Below, one piece after another: positions 8,524-18,160 of a DNA stretch of 64,000 nucleotides. Numbering within the stretch: the first letter of the stretch is position 1; every line of letters begins with the position of its first letter. The stretch is taken from the NCBI RefSeq assembly GCF_008065135.1, contig NZ_CP042914.1:1302001-1366000 (forward strand), in the 5' to 3' direction. The notes under the pieces are model-generated. The model did no database searches. It was not told where the DNA came from and saw only the letters and a list, made by a program, of their open reading frames with translations. Made by a program: the position numbers and the translations under genes. This stretch comes from Roseimaritima ulvae. Lineage in GTDB: Bacteria; Planctomycetota; Planctomycetia; Pirellulales; Pirellulaceae.

Positions 8524-9435
8524 ATGCGCGGGCTTGCTGTGTGGATGGCGTGTTGTGGTTTGGTTGTCTGCCAGACCGCCCTGCAGGCTGAAAATCGTTT
8601 TCCCGAGCGATATTTGAAGCTTGAACCGCAGACTCTGGAAATGATCCAACCGGGCGTGGTGGTTGATCGGCACGCCGAATACGGCTGGTCGGATCTGGTC
8701 ACGATCGTGCATCCGCGTCTGGGCAGCGGGGCGGTCGATAGCATTCCGGATTTTGCCGGGCGTTACGCCAGCATGTTCAAATTCACCATGTTGGCGAACG
8801 TCAAACAAGCTCCCGTTGATGGCAAACCGCAGTATTGGCTGGATCGATTGGGGATCGGGTTTGCCATGAAAGTCGACGGCAAAATGACGATCCTGACCAA
8901 GAGTACCGCCAAGCAATTGGGCGCCGAACTGGGCATGATCGAACGCGGCGTGTTGGGCGGCAACGAGGATTGCTTGAAGGATGTGGTGCAGATCGCTCGC
9001 ACCGAACGGCTGGTGATGTTCGATGTCAAAGCCAATATGTTGAATCAAAACAAGCATCGCATGATGACGCTGCGACATCTGATTTGGGTCTCGCCCAACA
9101 CCGGCAGGCTAGGGATGTTGGTGTGGTTGTTGGATGACGGAGAGGACGAGGAAGCGGACTATAAGTTGGCCGAAGAGCACATGCAGTTACTGCCGCCGGG
9201 CTATCAGGAGGATCGCGTGATCCATGTCTCCGAGGGCGGATTGTTATCGCGGATTCCCACGCCCGATCGGTTTGCTTTGGTGTCGGTGCCGCCCGGTACG
9301 CCGGTGCCCTTCAGCGATGTGATGCGGTCGGTCGCCGCCCGCAAATCCTTTGACCGCGAAGACATGCAGCATTTGGTGGTCGGCGTCGGGCAATCGATTG
9401 CTGGGCTGAAGGCTCGCGTGGCTCAGAATCGTTAG
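8524..9435 (+). CDS. Secreted protein of unknown function
   Basis: I do not recognise the family. The 303-residue product from the ATG at 8524 begins with a signal peptide (MRGLAVWMACCGLVVCQTALQA) and has GGAGAG 4 bases before the ATG; the longer TTG start at 8512 would overlap that site. The mature region contains no catalytic motif I can name. It has short conserved-looking blocks such as HPRLGSGAVDSIPDFAG, LDRLGIGFAMKVDGKM and VSVPPGTPVPF. It appears to be a planctomycete periplasmic protein. A strong intrinsic terminator lies 71 bases past its stop. Confidence 0.75.
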   Translation: MRGLAVWMACCGLVVCQTALQAENRFPERYLKLEPQTLEMIQPGVVVDRHAEYGWSDLVTIVHPRLGSGAVDSIPDFAGRYASMFKFTMLANVKQAPVDGKPQYWLDRLGIGFAMKVDGKMTILTKSTAKQLGAELGMIERGVLGGNEDCLKDVVQIARTERLVMFDVKANMLNQNKHRMMTLRHLIWVSPNTGRLGMLVWLLDDGEDEEADYKLAEEHMQLLPPGYQEDRVIHVSEGGLLSRIPTPDRFALVSVPPGTPVPFSDVMRSVAARKSFDREDMQHLVVGVGQSIAGLKARVAQNR

Positions 9436-9505
9436 TAGGGTTGGCCGGGGCTCGCGGTGTGCGGGCGCCCCACGGCGGCTCTACTTTTTCCCCTTCGGCG
9501 GATAT

Positions 9506-9531
9506 AACCAGGGACTCTCCCTGGTTTTTTT
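9506..9531 (+). terminator. Rho-independent terminator
   Basis: A perfect 9-bp stem (aaccaggga at 9506-9514, tccctggtt at 9518-9526) with a 3-base loop runs straight into seven T residues. It would end transcription of the secreted-protein gene upstream. It is unusual in ending one base before the GAGGAA ribosome binding site of the next gene, so that gene needs a promoter inside or read-through of this hairpin. Confidence 0.92.
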
Positions 9532-9543
9532 GAGGAATTTGCT

Positions 9544-10803
9544 TTGTCATCGACCGCCGATTTGCCTGCTTCGCCAACCCTTTCGCACGTCCTGGATAAC
9601 GGTCTGACGGTCTTGGGCGAACCCATGCCCTGGTTGCGGACAGCCGCCTTTTCACTGTGTTTGCCGGGCGGCGTGCAGTGGGAATCGGAGCGTCACCCGG
9701 GTTTGGCGGGATTGGTTTGCGAGATGGTACAGCGGGGCGCGGGGTCTCGTAACAGTCGCGACCTGGTGGCCGCTCAAGATAATTTGGGCATGGACCGTTC
9801 GGCCGGCGTGTCGACCGCACACGTGTCCTTTGGCGCCGCCATGCCCGCCGACTCGCTGCTGGCCGCACTGGATTTATACGCCGATATCGTGCGTCGTCCT
9901 CATCTACCGGGCGACCAATTGGAAGACGCTCAAGCGATGGCTCTGCAAGAACTGCACGCCATCGAAGACGAACCCACCCAGCGAGTGATGACGCGGTTGA
10001 AATCGCTTCATTACGGGCCCGTGCTGGGACGCAGCGTGTATGGAACGGAAGCGGGCTTGCGCTCGGTTAGCAGCAACGAGATCCGCGAATTCTATACGGC
10101 TCACTACCAACCGGCCGGCGCGATCCTGGCGGTGGCGGGGAATTTTCAGTGGCAGGAAACGCTGGACAAAATCGTCGATCTGTGGGGCAGTTGGAAACCG
10201 CAGCCGCGTCCGCAAGACACACCCATTACGGATCTGCCGGCGGTCTACGAGCACATCGATCATCCTTCGCAGCAAACGCATATTGCCTTTGCCTACCCCG
10301 CGGTGGCCTACGGCCATCCCGATTACTTTGCCCTCCGCGCCGGTGTGGGCGTGTTGAGCGACGGGATGAGCAGCCGCTTGTTCGACCGCGTGCGAGAACA
10401 ACGCGGGCTGTGCTACAGCGTATCGGCCAGTTGCCATTCGTTGCGCGGTGTGGGCGGCGTGTTCGGATATGCGGGCACGACCGCGGAACGCGCCCAACAA
10501 ACCTTGGACGTCACGCTGGCCGAGATCCAAGCGATCGCCGAAGGGGTCGATGATGACGAACTGCGACGGCTGAAAGTTCGCGTGCAAAGCAATCTAATCA
10601 TGGAGCAGGAATCGAGTGCTTCGCGAGCCTCATCGATGGTCAGCGATTGGTTCCATCTGGGGCGGGTGATGTCGGCCGCTGAGTTGGAGCGACGGATCGA
10701 ATCGGTTCGCGGTGACGAAGTGATGGCGTATTGGAAACAGTGTCCTCCGCAGTCGTTCCGGATCGTCACGCTGGGACCTCAACCGCTGACGGTGCCCGCC
10801 TAA
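9544..10803 (+). CDS. M16-family peptidase homologue lacking the zinc motif
   Basis: The 419-residue protein has the two-lobed layout of bacterial M16B peptidases: an N-terminal VLDNGLTVLGEPMP block, YGTEAGLRSVS and AGAILAVAGNF in the first lobe, then SRLFDRVREQRGLCYSVSA in the second, which is the typical R/Y pair region. The inverted zinc motif HxxEH that should follow PGLA is replaced by GLVCEM, so the protein is predicted to be catalytically inactive, like the partner subunit of M16B heterodimers. No active partner is adjacent. The TTG start at 9544 is supported by GAGGAA at 9532-9537; I see no better ATG. The cellular role is unknown. Confidence 0.88.
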   Translation: MSSTADLPASPTLSHVLDNGLTVLGEPMPWLRTAAFSLCLPGGVQWESERHPGLAGLVCEMVQRGAGSRNSRDLVAAQDNLGMDRSAGVSTAHVSFGAAMPADSLLAALDLYADIVRRPHLPGDQLEDAQAMALQELHAIEDEPTQRVMTRLKSLHYGPVLGRSVYGTEAGLRSVSSNEIREFYTAHYQPAGAILAVAGNFQWQETLDKIVDLWGSWKPQPRPQDTPITDLPAVYEHIDHPSQQTHIAFAYPAVAYGHPDYFALRAGVGVLSDGMSSRLFDRVREQRGLCYSVSASCHSLRGVGGVFGYAGTTAERAQQTLDVTLAEIQAIAEGVDDDELRRLKVRVQSNLIMEQESSASRASSMVSDWFHLGRVMSAAELERRIESVRGDEVMAYWKQCPPQSFRIVTLGPQPLTVPA

Positions 10804-10969
10804 CAGGCTCGAATCATACGGGCTCCGCTTTTCATACGGGCCCTGCTCCCCTGCCGAATTCGCGTGCTAGATTTCGGTGCTGTGTGCGCATTCATGCGCG
10901 TCTCCGCAACCGTTATCAGCATCACAACCGTCAGCACCCCGACGGTTTCACTCGCGCGACCGATTCGAC

Positions 10970-13033
10970 ATGACCAAGCCACGTAACCTGCTGCTCCTGT
11001 TGCCGTTTGCTGCCGCAACTTTAATGGGCGCTTTTTTGGTGTTCCAGGTCCAGCCGGTGATCAGCAAATCGGTGCTGCCCTGGTTTGGCGGTTCGCCGGC
11101 GGTGTGGACCACTTGTATGCTGTTTTTCCAGGTGTTGCTGTTTGGCGGTTATCTGTACGCCCACTGTTTGACTCGGTTCTTTACGCCCCGACGGCAAGCC
11201 ATGATCCACGCCGGGTTGTTGCTGTTGGCGATGTTTGCGCTGCCCATCAATCCCTCGCCGGAATGGAAACCGCTGGGCACCGAACAGCCGGTGCTGCACC
11301 TGTTGGCGTTGTTGGCCGTACATGTCGGCTTGCCCTATTTTGTGCTCAGTAGCACCGGCCCCTTGGTGCAGGCTTGGCTGAGCTATCGCAAGCAGGATGA
11401 GGGCGTCTATCGACTGTATGCACTCAGCAATGTGGGCTCGCTGGCGGCGCTGTTGACCTATCCGTTTCTGGTGGAACCGGTGCTGGCTGTCGCGGATCAG
11501 TCGCGCATCTGGTCGGGGCTGTTTTGTGTATTTGCGCTGACACAGGCTGCCTTGATCTTTGGATTATTGCGAAGCAGCGCGGCGAATACGGCCAACGCTG
11601 CCGACACGCCGGTCGACAACCCGACCGATCCGCCGCCCACCTGGTACCGTCGCGCTGCCTGGTTGTTGTTACCCGCCTTTGCGTCGTTGATGTTGTTGGC
11701 GGTTACCAATCATATCTGTCAGGAAGTGGCGGTGATTCCCTTCCTGTGGGTGCTGCCGCTGAGTTTCTATCTGATCAGCTTTATCGTCAGCTTTGATAAA
11801 CCATCTTGGTATCAGCCCAAGATGTACGCCTCGGCGGCGATCGCCGTGGTGGCCGTCGTCTCGCTGGTCTCGCTGCGCCCGACAACCGGAATGATGTTGG
11901 TGCAGGGTGTGGGGTATTTACTGTTGCTGTTCCTGGTGTGCATGTTGTGTCATGGCGAAGTCGCTCGCTTGAAGCCTTCCACCAAATACCTGACGCAGTA
12001 TTACGTCCTGCTATCGGCCGGTGGAGCGGTGGGAGGCCTCTGCGTCGGCTTGCTGTGTCCGCTGTTGTTTTCGTCTTACGTGGAGATGCCGATCGGGCTG
12101 GCCACCACGACGATGCTGGCCTTCATGCTGTTCATGGGACATCGCTCCTGGCAAAACAGTCAGTTCGAATTCGCTCGCGTCCGCGGCATGGTGTTGGCCG
12201 GCGGGGCGCTGAGTGCGGCGATGCTGTTGATCGTGGAAGTCAACGATGCCAGCGACGACATCGACAAGAATCGAAATTTCTTCGGCGTGCTGCGGATCAT
12301 CCAGCAGGGAGATCGCGTCAGCATGGTGCACGGCCAGACCGTGCATGGCTGCCAGTACCAAAGCCAACGCGCCGAACCCACCACGTACTACACGCGACAG
12401 AGCGGCATCGGACGGACGCTGGCGGTCAAAGGTCGCGAGGGCAATCTGGAAATCGGCGCTCTGGGGTTGGGCTGTGGCGTGTTGGCCGTCTACGGTCGTC
12501 CCGGCGATACGATCGACTACATCGAAATCAATCCGGCGGTCATCGATCTGGCCCAAAAACACTTCACCTACCTCAGCGATTCGGCGGCCGAGGTTAATAT
12601 GCTGCAGGGAGACGGTCGTCTGGTGCTGGAACGCCGGGCGGAGAAAAAGTACGACGTGTTGGTATTGGACGCGTTCAGCAGTGACGCCATTCCCGCTCAT
12701 CTATTGACGCTCGAATCGGTGGAAATGTATCGCCAGCGATTGAAACCCGGCGGCGTAATGGCCTTCCATGTTTCGAACAAGTACCTGGATTTGGCTCCCA
12801 TCGTGCATCGCTTGGTGGGAGAGCTGGGCTGGCACAGTCGCCGCGTGGACACGGGCGATGACGAAGCCACGCATGGGACGGCCGCGATTTGGGTGGTGGC
12901 GGCCGAGTCGGACGATTGGTTCGACGCCGAGGAATTGGCCATCGGGCGTGAACCCCGTTCGGAAGAATTGCAACGTGCACCGCTGTGGACCGACCAGTAT
13001 CATGATCTGCTTAGCGCTCTGCGGATTTTTTAG
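10970..13033 (+). CDS. Membrane protein fused to a spermidine-synthase-like domain
   Basis: The first roughly 450 of 687 residues form a polytopic membrane domain with about a dozen hydrophobic segments (for example LLLLLPFAAATLMGAFLVF at the N-terminus). The C-terminal part is a Rossmann-type methyltransferase/aminopropyltransferase fold: EIGALGLGCGVLAVYG (glycine loop), DYIEINPAVIDLA (acidic end of beta 2), GDGRLVLE and YDVLVLDAFSSDAIPAHLLT. This matches the fused MFS/spermidine synthase family common in planctomycetes. Whether it transfers aminopropyl groups or methylates is unknown. The start at 10970 was chosen because the hydrophobic N-terminus begins there and the longer frame is not protein-like. 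Confidence 0.85.
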   Translation: MTKPRNLLLLLPFAAATLMGAFLVFQVQPVISKSVLPWFGGSPAVWTTCMLFFQVLLFGGYLYAHCLTRFFTPRRQAMIHAGLLLLAMFALPINPSPEWKPLGTEQPVLHLLALLAVHVGLPYFVLSSTGPLVQAWLSYRKQDEGVYRLYALSNVGSLAALLTYPFLVEPVLAVADQSRIWSGLFCVFALTQAALIFGLLRSSAANTANAADTPVDNPTDPPPTWYRRAAWLLLPAFASLMLLAVTNHICQEVAVIPFLWVLPLSFYLISFIVSFDKPSWYQPKMYASAAIAVVAVVSLVSLRPTTGMMLVQGVGYLLLLFLVCMLCHGEVARLKPSTKYLTQYYVLLSAGGAVGGLCVGLLCPLLFSSYVEMPIGLATTTMLAFMLFMGHRSWQNSQFEFARVRGMVLAGGALSAAMLLIVEVNDASDDIDKNRNFFGVLRIIQQGDRVSMVHGQTVHGCQYQSQRAEPTTYYTRQSGIGRTLAVKGREGNLEIGALGLGCGVLAVYGRPGDTIDYIEINPAVIDLAQKHFTYLSDSAAEVNMLQGDGRLVLERRAEKKYDVLVLDAFSSDAIPAHLLTLESVEMYRQRLKPGGVMAFHVSNKYLDLAPIVHRLVGELGWHSRRVDTGDDEATHGTAAIWVVAAESDDWFDAEELAIGREPRSEELQRAPLWTDQYHDLLSALRIF

Positions 13034-13070
13034 TACTGATACTGCTTCTGATACTCAACGGCGGATTCTG

Positions 13071-14240
13071 ATGCCCACCTTCTCGCTTGCCGACCTTCGC
13101 CCCACAACCATCCTCTTGCTGCTCGCGGCGACGCTTCCAGCCCAGGCGGAAACCGTCGACGACACGGCATTGTGGAAGAAACATGTGATCCACAGCGGCA
13201 CGCAGTGTTTAACCGCGGTGGCCGCTGATTTTTCGGGCGATGGTTTGCCGGATGTGATCACCACCAGCGCCAAGACCACGCGGTTGTTTGTCGCTCCCGA
13301 CTGGCAGGAAGTGGTGATCGGCGAGCATCCAACCGTCAAGAGTTTTATTCACAGTGAGGTTTTTGATGTCGATGGCGATGGCGACGCCGACTATATCGGT
13401 GCCAACTACAACCCCGGGCTGATTGTCTGGATGGAACAGCCTGACGAGCCGACCAAGCAGCGTTGGCCGATACATCTGGTCGACGATCAGGTTCATGGGA
13501 TCCATGGTTTGCTGAAGGGCGACGTCGATCAAGACGGCAAACTGGATCTGTTGGCAACCAGCGCCCAGCCGCGGGGCACGTACCCCGAATCGCTGGCTTG
13601 GTTCCGCGTCCCCGATCAACCGCGGACCGCCGCGCGATGGGAGCCGTTAATTGTGGCCGATAAAGATGCACCGGGGCTGACGCACTACCTGGGCCTTGGC
13701 GATGTCGACGGAGACGGCCGGCCGGATGTGGCCACCGGAGCCAAAGGCGGCGCGGCCGCGGCGCCATCGATTGGCGAGTACTTCGCGTGGTGGCAGGCGC
13801 CCGAGTCCTACGACCAACCCTGGACCAAGCACATGATCAGCGACAGCCAGCCGGGGGCCACCAATATTCATCCCGCCGATATCAACGGCGATGGGCAGAC
13901 AGATTTCCTGGCCTCACGCGGTCATGGACGCGGAGTCGTGTGGTTTGAAGGGCCGGATTGGAAGCAACACACGATTCACGCCACGCTACAAGAACCGCAT
14001 TGTTTGGTGGTCCAGGATCTGGACGGGGACCAAGACATCGACGCAGCGACCTGTGCCTTCGGCGACAAGTTAGCCGTGTGGTTTGAAAACGATGGTCAAG
14101 GTCATTTCATCACCCATCTGATAGGCCGTGACCAAGAGGCCTACGACATCCGCGCCCTGGATATGGACAACGATGGCGATACGGATCTCTTAATCGCCGG
14201 CCGCGGTTCCAAAAACGTGGTCTGGTACGAAAAGCTGTAA
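13071..14240 (+). CDS. Secreted FG-GAP/VCBS repeat protein
   Basis: From the ATG at 13071 the product is 389 residues with a signal peptide ending near LPAQAET. The mature part is a run of FG-GAP/VCBS-type repeats, each with a calcium-binding loop: DVDGDGDAD, DVDQDGKLD, DVDGDGRPD, DINGDGQTD, DLDGDQDID and DMDNDGDTD. About seven repeats are expected to close a beta propeller like an integrin head. Such proteins are abundant on planctomycete surfaces and probably bind carbohydrate or protein ligands. The 37-base gap after the preceding gene suggests possible cotranscription. The reading frame also opens upstream inside the previous gene, which I ignored. Confidence 0.85.
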   Translation: MPTFSLADLRPTTILLLLAATLPAQAETVDDTALWKKHVIHSGTQCLTAVAADFSGDGLPDVITTSAKTTRLFVAPDWQEVVIGEHPTVKSFIHSEVFDVDGDGDADYIGANYNPGLIVWMEQPDEPTKQRWPIHLVDDQVHGIHGLLKGDVDQDGKLDLLATSAQPRGTYPESLAWFRVPDQPRTAARWEPLIVADKDAPGLTHYLGLGDVDGDGRPDVATGAKGGAAAAPSIGEYFAWWQAPESYDQPWTKHMISDSQPGATNIHPADINGDGQTDFLASRGHGRGVVWFEGPDWKQHTIHATLQEPHCLVVQDLDGDQDIDAATCAFGDKLAVWFENDGQGHFITHLIGRDQEAYDIRALDMDNDGDTDLLIAGRGSKNVVWYEKL

Positions 14241-14336
14241 GCCTAGACTACGGTCTGGGTAGGATTGGTTCTGACGATACAATGAGCGGTACGAAATTAC
14301 CTCGAATTCATGCTCGTGCCGAAGGATGGAGTCACC

Positions 14337-16136
14337 ATGACCACCGCTACGCTGCCCGCTCGCAATGCCGTGCCCACCGCACATACCTGGGATCTGTCCA
14401 GCTTGTTTGCCGATGATGCAGCGTGGGAGGTCGATTTTAAGCTTCAGGACGAAGCCATCGCGACTTACGAAACCTATCGGGGCCGCTTGGGGGAATCCGC
14501 CGCCACCCTGGCCGAGGCCCTGAGGTTTGACAGCGATTTCGATCGCCGCGCCGAGCGACTGGGGATCTATGCGTTCCTCAAATCCACCGAAGATCAAGCC
14601 GATAGCACGTATCAGGCGCTCAAGTCGCGGTATCAAAATCAAGCCGTGCGGGCCTCCCAAGCGGCTAGCTACATGCGACCTGAATTGTTGGCCATCGAAG
14701 ACCAGCGGATGCAGGAACTAATGGCCGACGAAGCTCTGGCTCCGTTCCGGCTGCAACTGGAACGTTTGATCCGCTATCGACCGCACACGCTCAGCGATCG
14801 CGAAGAACGTCTGCTAGCCATGCAGGGCGAAATGGCTAGCGCCGCCGGCAACGCTTTTCGCCAACTGAACGATGCCGACCTCAAGTTCGGGGAGCTGACC
14901 GATCACGAAGGTCGCAAAATGGAACTGTCGCACGCGACGTTTGCCCAGTTCCTCATCAGCCCCGACCGCGACGTTCGCCGCAAAGCCTTTGAACAATATT
15001 ACGAGCAGTTCAGCGGCCACGAAAATACGCTGGCCGCTACCCTCTGCGGTAGCATCCAAAGCGACGTCTACTACGCTCGGGCACGCAACTACAACAGCAG
15101 TCTGGAAGCGGCCCTGTTCCCCGACAATGTGCCGCAGAGTGTTTACGACAACTTGATCACCGCCGTGCGTGACTCGTTGCCCGCCGTCCATCAATACCTG
15201 GACGTTCGCCGTCGGAAAATGGGACTGGACGACCTGCACCACTACGACACGTACGTGCCGATCCTGCGTGACGTCAAAAAACATCACACCTGGGATCAAG
15301 CCGTCGAAGTGATCCTGCAATCGCTGGAACCGCTGGGCAGCGAATACTGCGGCGTGTTGGAAGAAGGGCTGCGTGGCCGTTGGTCGGATCGTTATCCCAA
15401 TCGTGGCAAACAAAGCGGCGCCTTCAGTTGCGGCAGCTTTGATGGCGACCCCTTCATTCTGATGAATTTCAAAGAAGAAGTACTGAACGACGTCTTTACC
15501 TTAACGCACGAAGCCGGCCACTCGATGCACAGTTGGCACTCGGCTCGTAGCCAGCCCTTTGAGTACTACAACTACACGATTTTTGTGGCCGAAGTTGCCA
15601 GTACGTTTAATGAACAGTTGTTGGCCGATCACTTGATCAAAAACGCCGCCAACGACACCGAACGAGCGTACTTGATCAACAACGAATTGGACAGCATTCG
15701 GGCCACCGTCGTGCGGCAGACGATGTTTGCTGAGTTCGAAAAACGCACCCACGAAATGGCGGAAGCTGGCGAGCCGTTAACGGTGCAGTCGATGCGAGCG
15801 ACTTACCGCGAACTGTTGGACGCTTATTTTGGACCGGAGTTTGTGGTCGACGATGTGCTGGAGCTGGAGTGCTTCCGCATCCCGCATTTCTATCGTGCTT
15901 TTTACGTCTACAAATACGCGACCGGCTTAAGTGCCGCTGTGGCCCTGTCCCGCCGCGTGCTCGACGGCGGTGAGCAGGAATTGGCCGACTACCTGCGGTT
16001 CCTCTCGGCCGGCTGCAGTAAAGATCCGTTGGACCTGCTGAAAGACGCCGGCGTCGACATGACGGCACCCGAGCCGGTAGCGACGACGCTAAAGCGTTTT
16101 GCGGATCTAACGAAAGAATTGGACCAGCTGATTTGA
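14337..16136 (+). CDS. pepF: Oligoendopeptidase F (M3B peptidase)
   Basis: This cytosolic zinc metallopeptidase cleaves short oligopeptides. The 599-residue protein aligns in layout with PepF: an N-terminal helical lobe starting WDLSSLFADDAAWE, the FAQFLISPDRDVRRKAFE segment, and the M3 zinc signature HEAGHSMHSWH in the second half, with the helper Glu about 30 residues downstream in FVAEVASTFNE. The C-terminal IPHFYRAFYVYKYATG is also typical. GGAG 5 bases upstream supports 14337 over the ATG at 14310. The family assignment is secure. Confidence 0.95.
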   Translation: MTTATLPARNAVPTAHTWDLSSLFADDAAWEVDFKLQDEAIATYETYRGRLGESAATLAEALRFDSDFDRRAERLGIYAFLKSTEDQADSTYQALKSRYQNQAVRASQAASYMRPELLAIEDQRMQELMADEALAPFRLQLERLIRYRPHTLSDREERLLAMQGEMASAAGNAFRQLNDADLKFGELTDHEGRKMELSHATFAQFLISPDRDVRRKAFEQYYEQFSGHENTLAATLCGSIQSDVYYARARNYNSSLEAALFPDNVPQSVYDNLITAVRDSLPAVHQYLDVRRRKMGLDDLHHYDTYVPILRDVKKHHTWDQAVEVILQSLEPLGSEYCGVLEEGLRGRWSDRYPNRGKQSGAFSCGSFDGDPFILMNFKEEVLNDVFTLTHEAGHSMHSWHSARSQPFEYYNYTIFVAEVASTFNEQLLADHLIKNAANDTERAYLINNELDSIRATVVRQTMFAEFEKRTHEMAEAGEPLTVQSMRATYRELLDAYFGPEFVVDDVLELECFRIPHFYRAFYVYKYATGLSAAVALSRRVLDGGEQELADYLRFLSAGCSKDPLDLLKDAGVDMTAPEPVATTLKRFADLTKELDQLI

Positions 16137-16146
16137 GCCACCTACC

Positions 16147-16203
16147 CGTAGCTACGCTCGCCAGAGCGTGGGGACCGAGAAAGCTCCGCCGTCTGGCGAC
16201 GTC
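16147..16203. repeat. Dispersed palindromic element, copy B
   Basis: The arms cgtagctacgctcgccagag and gtctggcgacgtc flank a variable centre, as in the copies at 3045, 19909 and 50045. It sits 10 bases after the pepF stop. Confidence 0.6.
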
Positions 16204-16204
16204 T

Positions 16205-16455
16205 GAACTTGTTCCCAGGCTCCGCCTGGCAACAGACAGCCTTGCAGGCTCTGCCTGCCTGTCAGTGACGGGGGAGGCGGAGCCTCCGGCGCAGTGCGTA
16301 CCCAGGCGGAGCCTGGGCACGAGAGGGACTGAACTTGTTCCCAGGCTCCGCCTGGTAACAGACTGCCTTGCAGGCTCTGCCTGCTTGTCAGCGACGGAGG
16401 GAGGCAGAGCCTCCGGTGCAGTGCGTACCCAGGCGGAGCCTGGGCACGAGAGATG
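16205..16455. repeat. Tandem pair of 126-bp palindromic units
   Basis: Two nearly identical units lie at 16205-16330 and 16331-16455, differing by about a dozen mostly transition changes. Each is bounded by complementary arms (gttcccaggctccgcctgg at the left, ccaggcggagcctgggcac at the right) and contains two shorter palindromes (gcaggctctgcctgc-type and ggaggcggagcctcc-type). The layout is that of a REP or MITE-like element rather than a gene. Short frames across it are spurious. Confidence 0.85.
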
Positions 16456-16492
16456 GTAGTTACGTTTCTGTATTCCTTATTGGTACTCCCCT

Positions 16493-18160
16493 ATGCTGCG
16501 CAAACTCACCGGCGGACGTTTATACGACCCGGCCTCCGGTCTGCGCGGTGAGGTCGGCGACCTGTGGATCGACGGGGATCGGTTTGTGGCTGCGGTGTCC
16601 GACGATCGCCGTGTCGACGAAGTCATCGACCTGGAGGGCATGGTGGTGATGGCCGGCGCGATCGATTTGCACACGCACATCGGTGGCGGAAAGCTGACAT
16701 TGGCCAAAATGTTGCTGAGTGAACAGATGCAGCAGCACCGCGTGCCGGGCGGCGTTGAGGGCTTTCTGCCCACCGCGAACGCCACCGGCCGGCAGTACGC
16801 TCAAATGGGCTACGCCGCCTGTTTTGAACCCGCCGTGATCCCTTGCAACGCGCGGGCCGCTCACGCCGAGATGGCCGACACGCCCTACATCGATACCGGC
16901 GGCTACTGTTTGTTAGGCAATGACGACTGCCTGTTGCGGATGCTTCGCGATGATGTGCCACAGGCGTTGATCAATGACTATGTAGCCTGGATCGTGCAGG
17001 CCACCCAGTGCATCGCGGTAAAGGTTGTGAATGCGGGAGGTATCAGCGCATATAAGTTCGATCAAAAGATGTTGGACGTCGATACGCCGCATCCCCATTA
17101 CGGCGTCACTCCAGCCTTGATTATCCGCCGCCTGGCACGCGCGGTCCACGAGATCGGCTTGGTGCATCCGCTGCATGTGCACTGCAGCAACCTAGGCGTG
17201 GCGGGCAATGTTGATTCGACGTTAAAAACCATCGCGGCCGCTGATGGATTTCCCGTGCATCTGACCCACGTGCAATTTCACAGCTATGGTGCCGAAGGCG
17301 AACATGGTTTCTCGTCGGCTGCCGAGCAGATCGTGCGAGCGCTCGACCAGCACCCCAACGTAACCATTGACGTGGGCCAAGTGATGTTCGGACAGACGGT
17401 GACGATTTCCGCCGACGCGGCGCATCAAACTACCAATCGCAAGTACGCCAAGCCGCGGAAGAGCATCATCGCCGACATCGAATGCGAAGCCGGTTGTGGC
17501 GTGGTGCCGTTTCGCTACCGCAAGAAGCGGTTTGTGAGCGCATTGCAGTGGGCGATCGGGTTGGAACTGTTTCTGATGGTCGACGATCCGTCGCGTGTGT
17601 TTTTAACCACCGATCATCCCAACGGCGGCGCGTTCACCACGTATCCTCATTTGATTCGGTTGCTAGGGGATCGCAGTTTCCGCGAAACCGCCTTGGCCGA
17701 AATCCATGCGGACGCCGCGGCGGCGAGTCAGTTGGCTGGGATCTCGCGTGAATATGGCTATGAAGAAATCGCCACGATGACGCGCTCGGCGCCGGCCAAT
17801 ATCTTGGGACTGAGCGACATGGGGCGACTCTCGCCCGGCGCGGTTGCCGATGTGGTGGTCTACCAACCGCAGGACGATCTGGAAAAAATGTTCGCCCGAC
17901 CGGATATGGTGTTGCGACGCGGCTGTCCGCTGGTCCGTGACGGTCGTTGGCTTCCGGAGGTTGCCAGTGCATCGCCCGCTGATTTGACTCCGCGAACGCT
18001 GGCCGCCGCCCCTGCCCACGCGGCGGACATTACGCAACGATTGAGCGGTTCGGAGTACTGGTGCGAGGGCTTTCAGATCGATAGCTTGGCCATCGACGAG
18101 GACGAGATGGAAGAACAATTGGGGACACGCGTTTCAGCGGCGGGGATGCGAACGGAATGA
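16493..18160 (+). CDS. fhcA: Formyltransferase/hydrolase complex subunit A (FwdA-like)
   Basis: This amidohydrolase-fold subunit is related to formylmethanofuran dehydrogenase subunit A. In methylotrophs and planctomycetes the Fhc complex releases formate from the formyl carrier in tetrahydromethanopterin-linked C1 oxidation. The 555-residue protein shows the amidohydrolase metal motif IDLHTHIGGGK near residue 60, the long FwdA-specific LLSEQMQQHRVPGGVEGFLPT segment split here by position, and HVHCSNLGVAGN and STDHPNGG-like blocks (TTDHPNGGAFTTYPH). Its stop overlaps the fhcD start by 4 bases (ATGA), which indicates translational coupling. No clear SD precedes the ATG. Confidence 0.92.
   Translation: MLRKLTGGRLYDPASGLRGEVGDLWIDGDRFVAAVSDDRRVDEVIDLEGMVVMAGAIDLHTHIGGGKLTLAKMLLSEQMQQHRVPGGVEGFLPTANATGRQYAQMGYAACFEPAVIPCNARAAHAEMADTPYIDTGGYCLLGNDDCLLRMLRDDVPQALINDYVAWIVQATQCIAVKVVNAGGISAYKFDQKMLDVDTPHPHYGVTPALIIRRLARAVHEIGLVHPLHVHCSNLGVAGNVDSTLKTIAAADGFPVHLTHVQFHSYGAEGEHGFSSAAEQIVRALDQHPNVTIDVGQVMFGQTVTISADAAHQTTNRKYAKPRKSIIADIECEAGCGVVPFRYRKKRFVSALQWAIGLELFLMVDDPSRVFLTTDHPNGGAFTTYPHLIRLLGDRSFRETALAEIHADAAAASQLAGISREYGYEEIATMTRSAPANILGLSDMGRLSPGAVADVVVYQPQDDLEKMFARPDMVLRRGCPLVRDGRWLPEVASASPADLTPRTLAAAPAHAADITQRLSGSEYWCEGFQIDSLAIDEDEMEEQLGTRVSAAGMRTE

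Noticed and set aside
16133-16459. ORFs across the tandem palindromic units
   Set aside because: They encode repeated peptides derived from the palindromic element and overlap pepF and repeat boundaries without a ribosome binding site.
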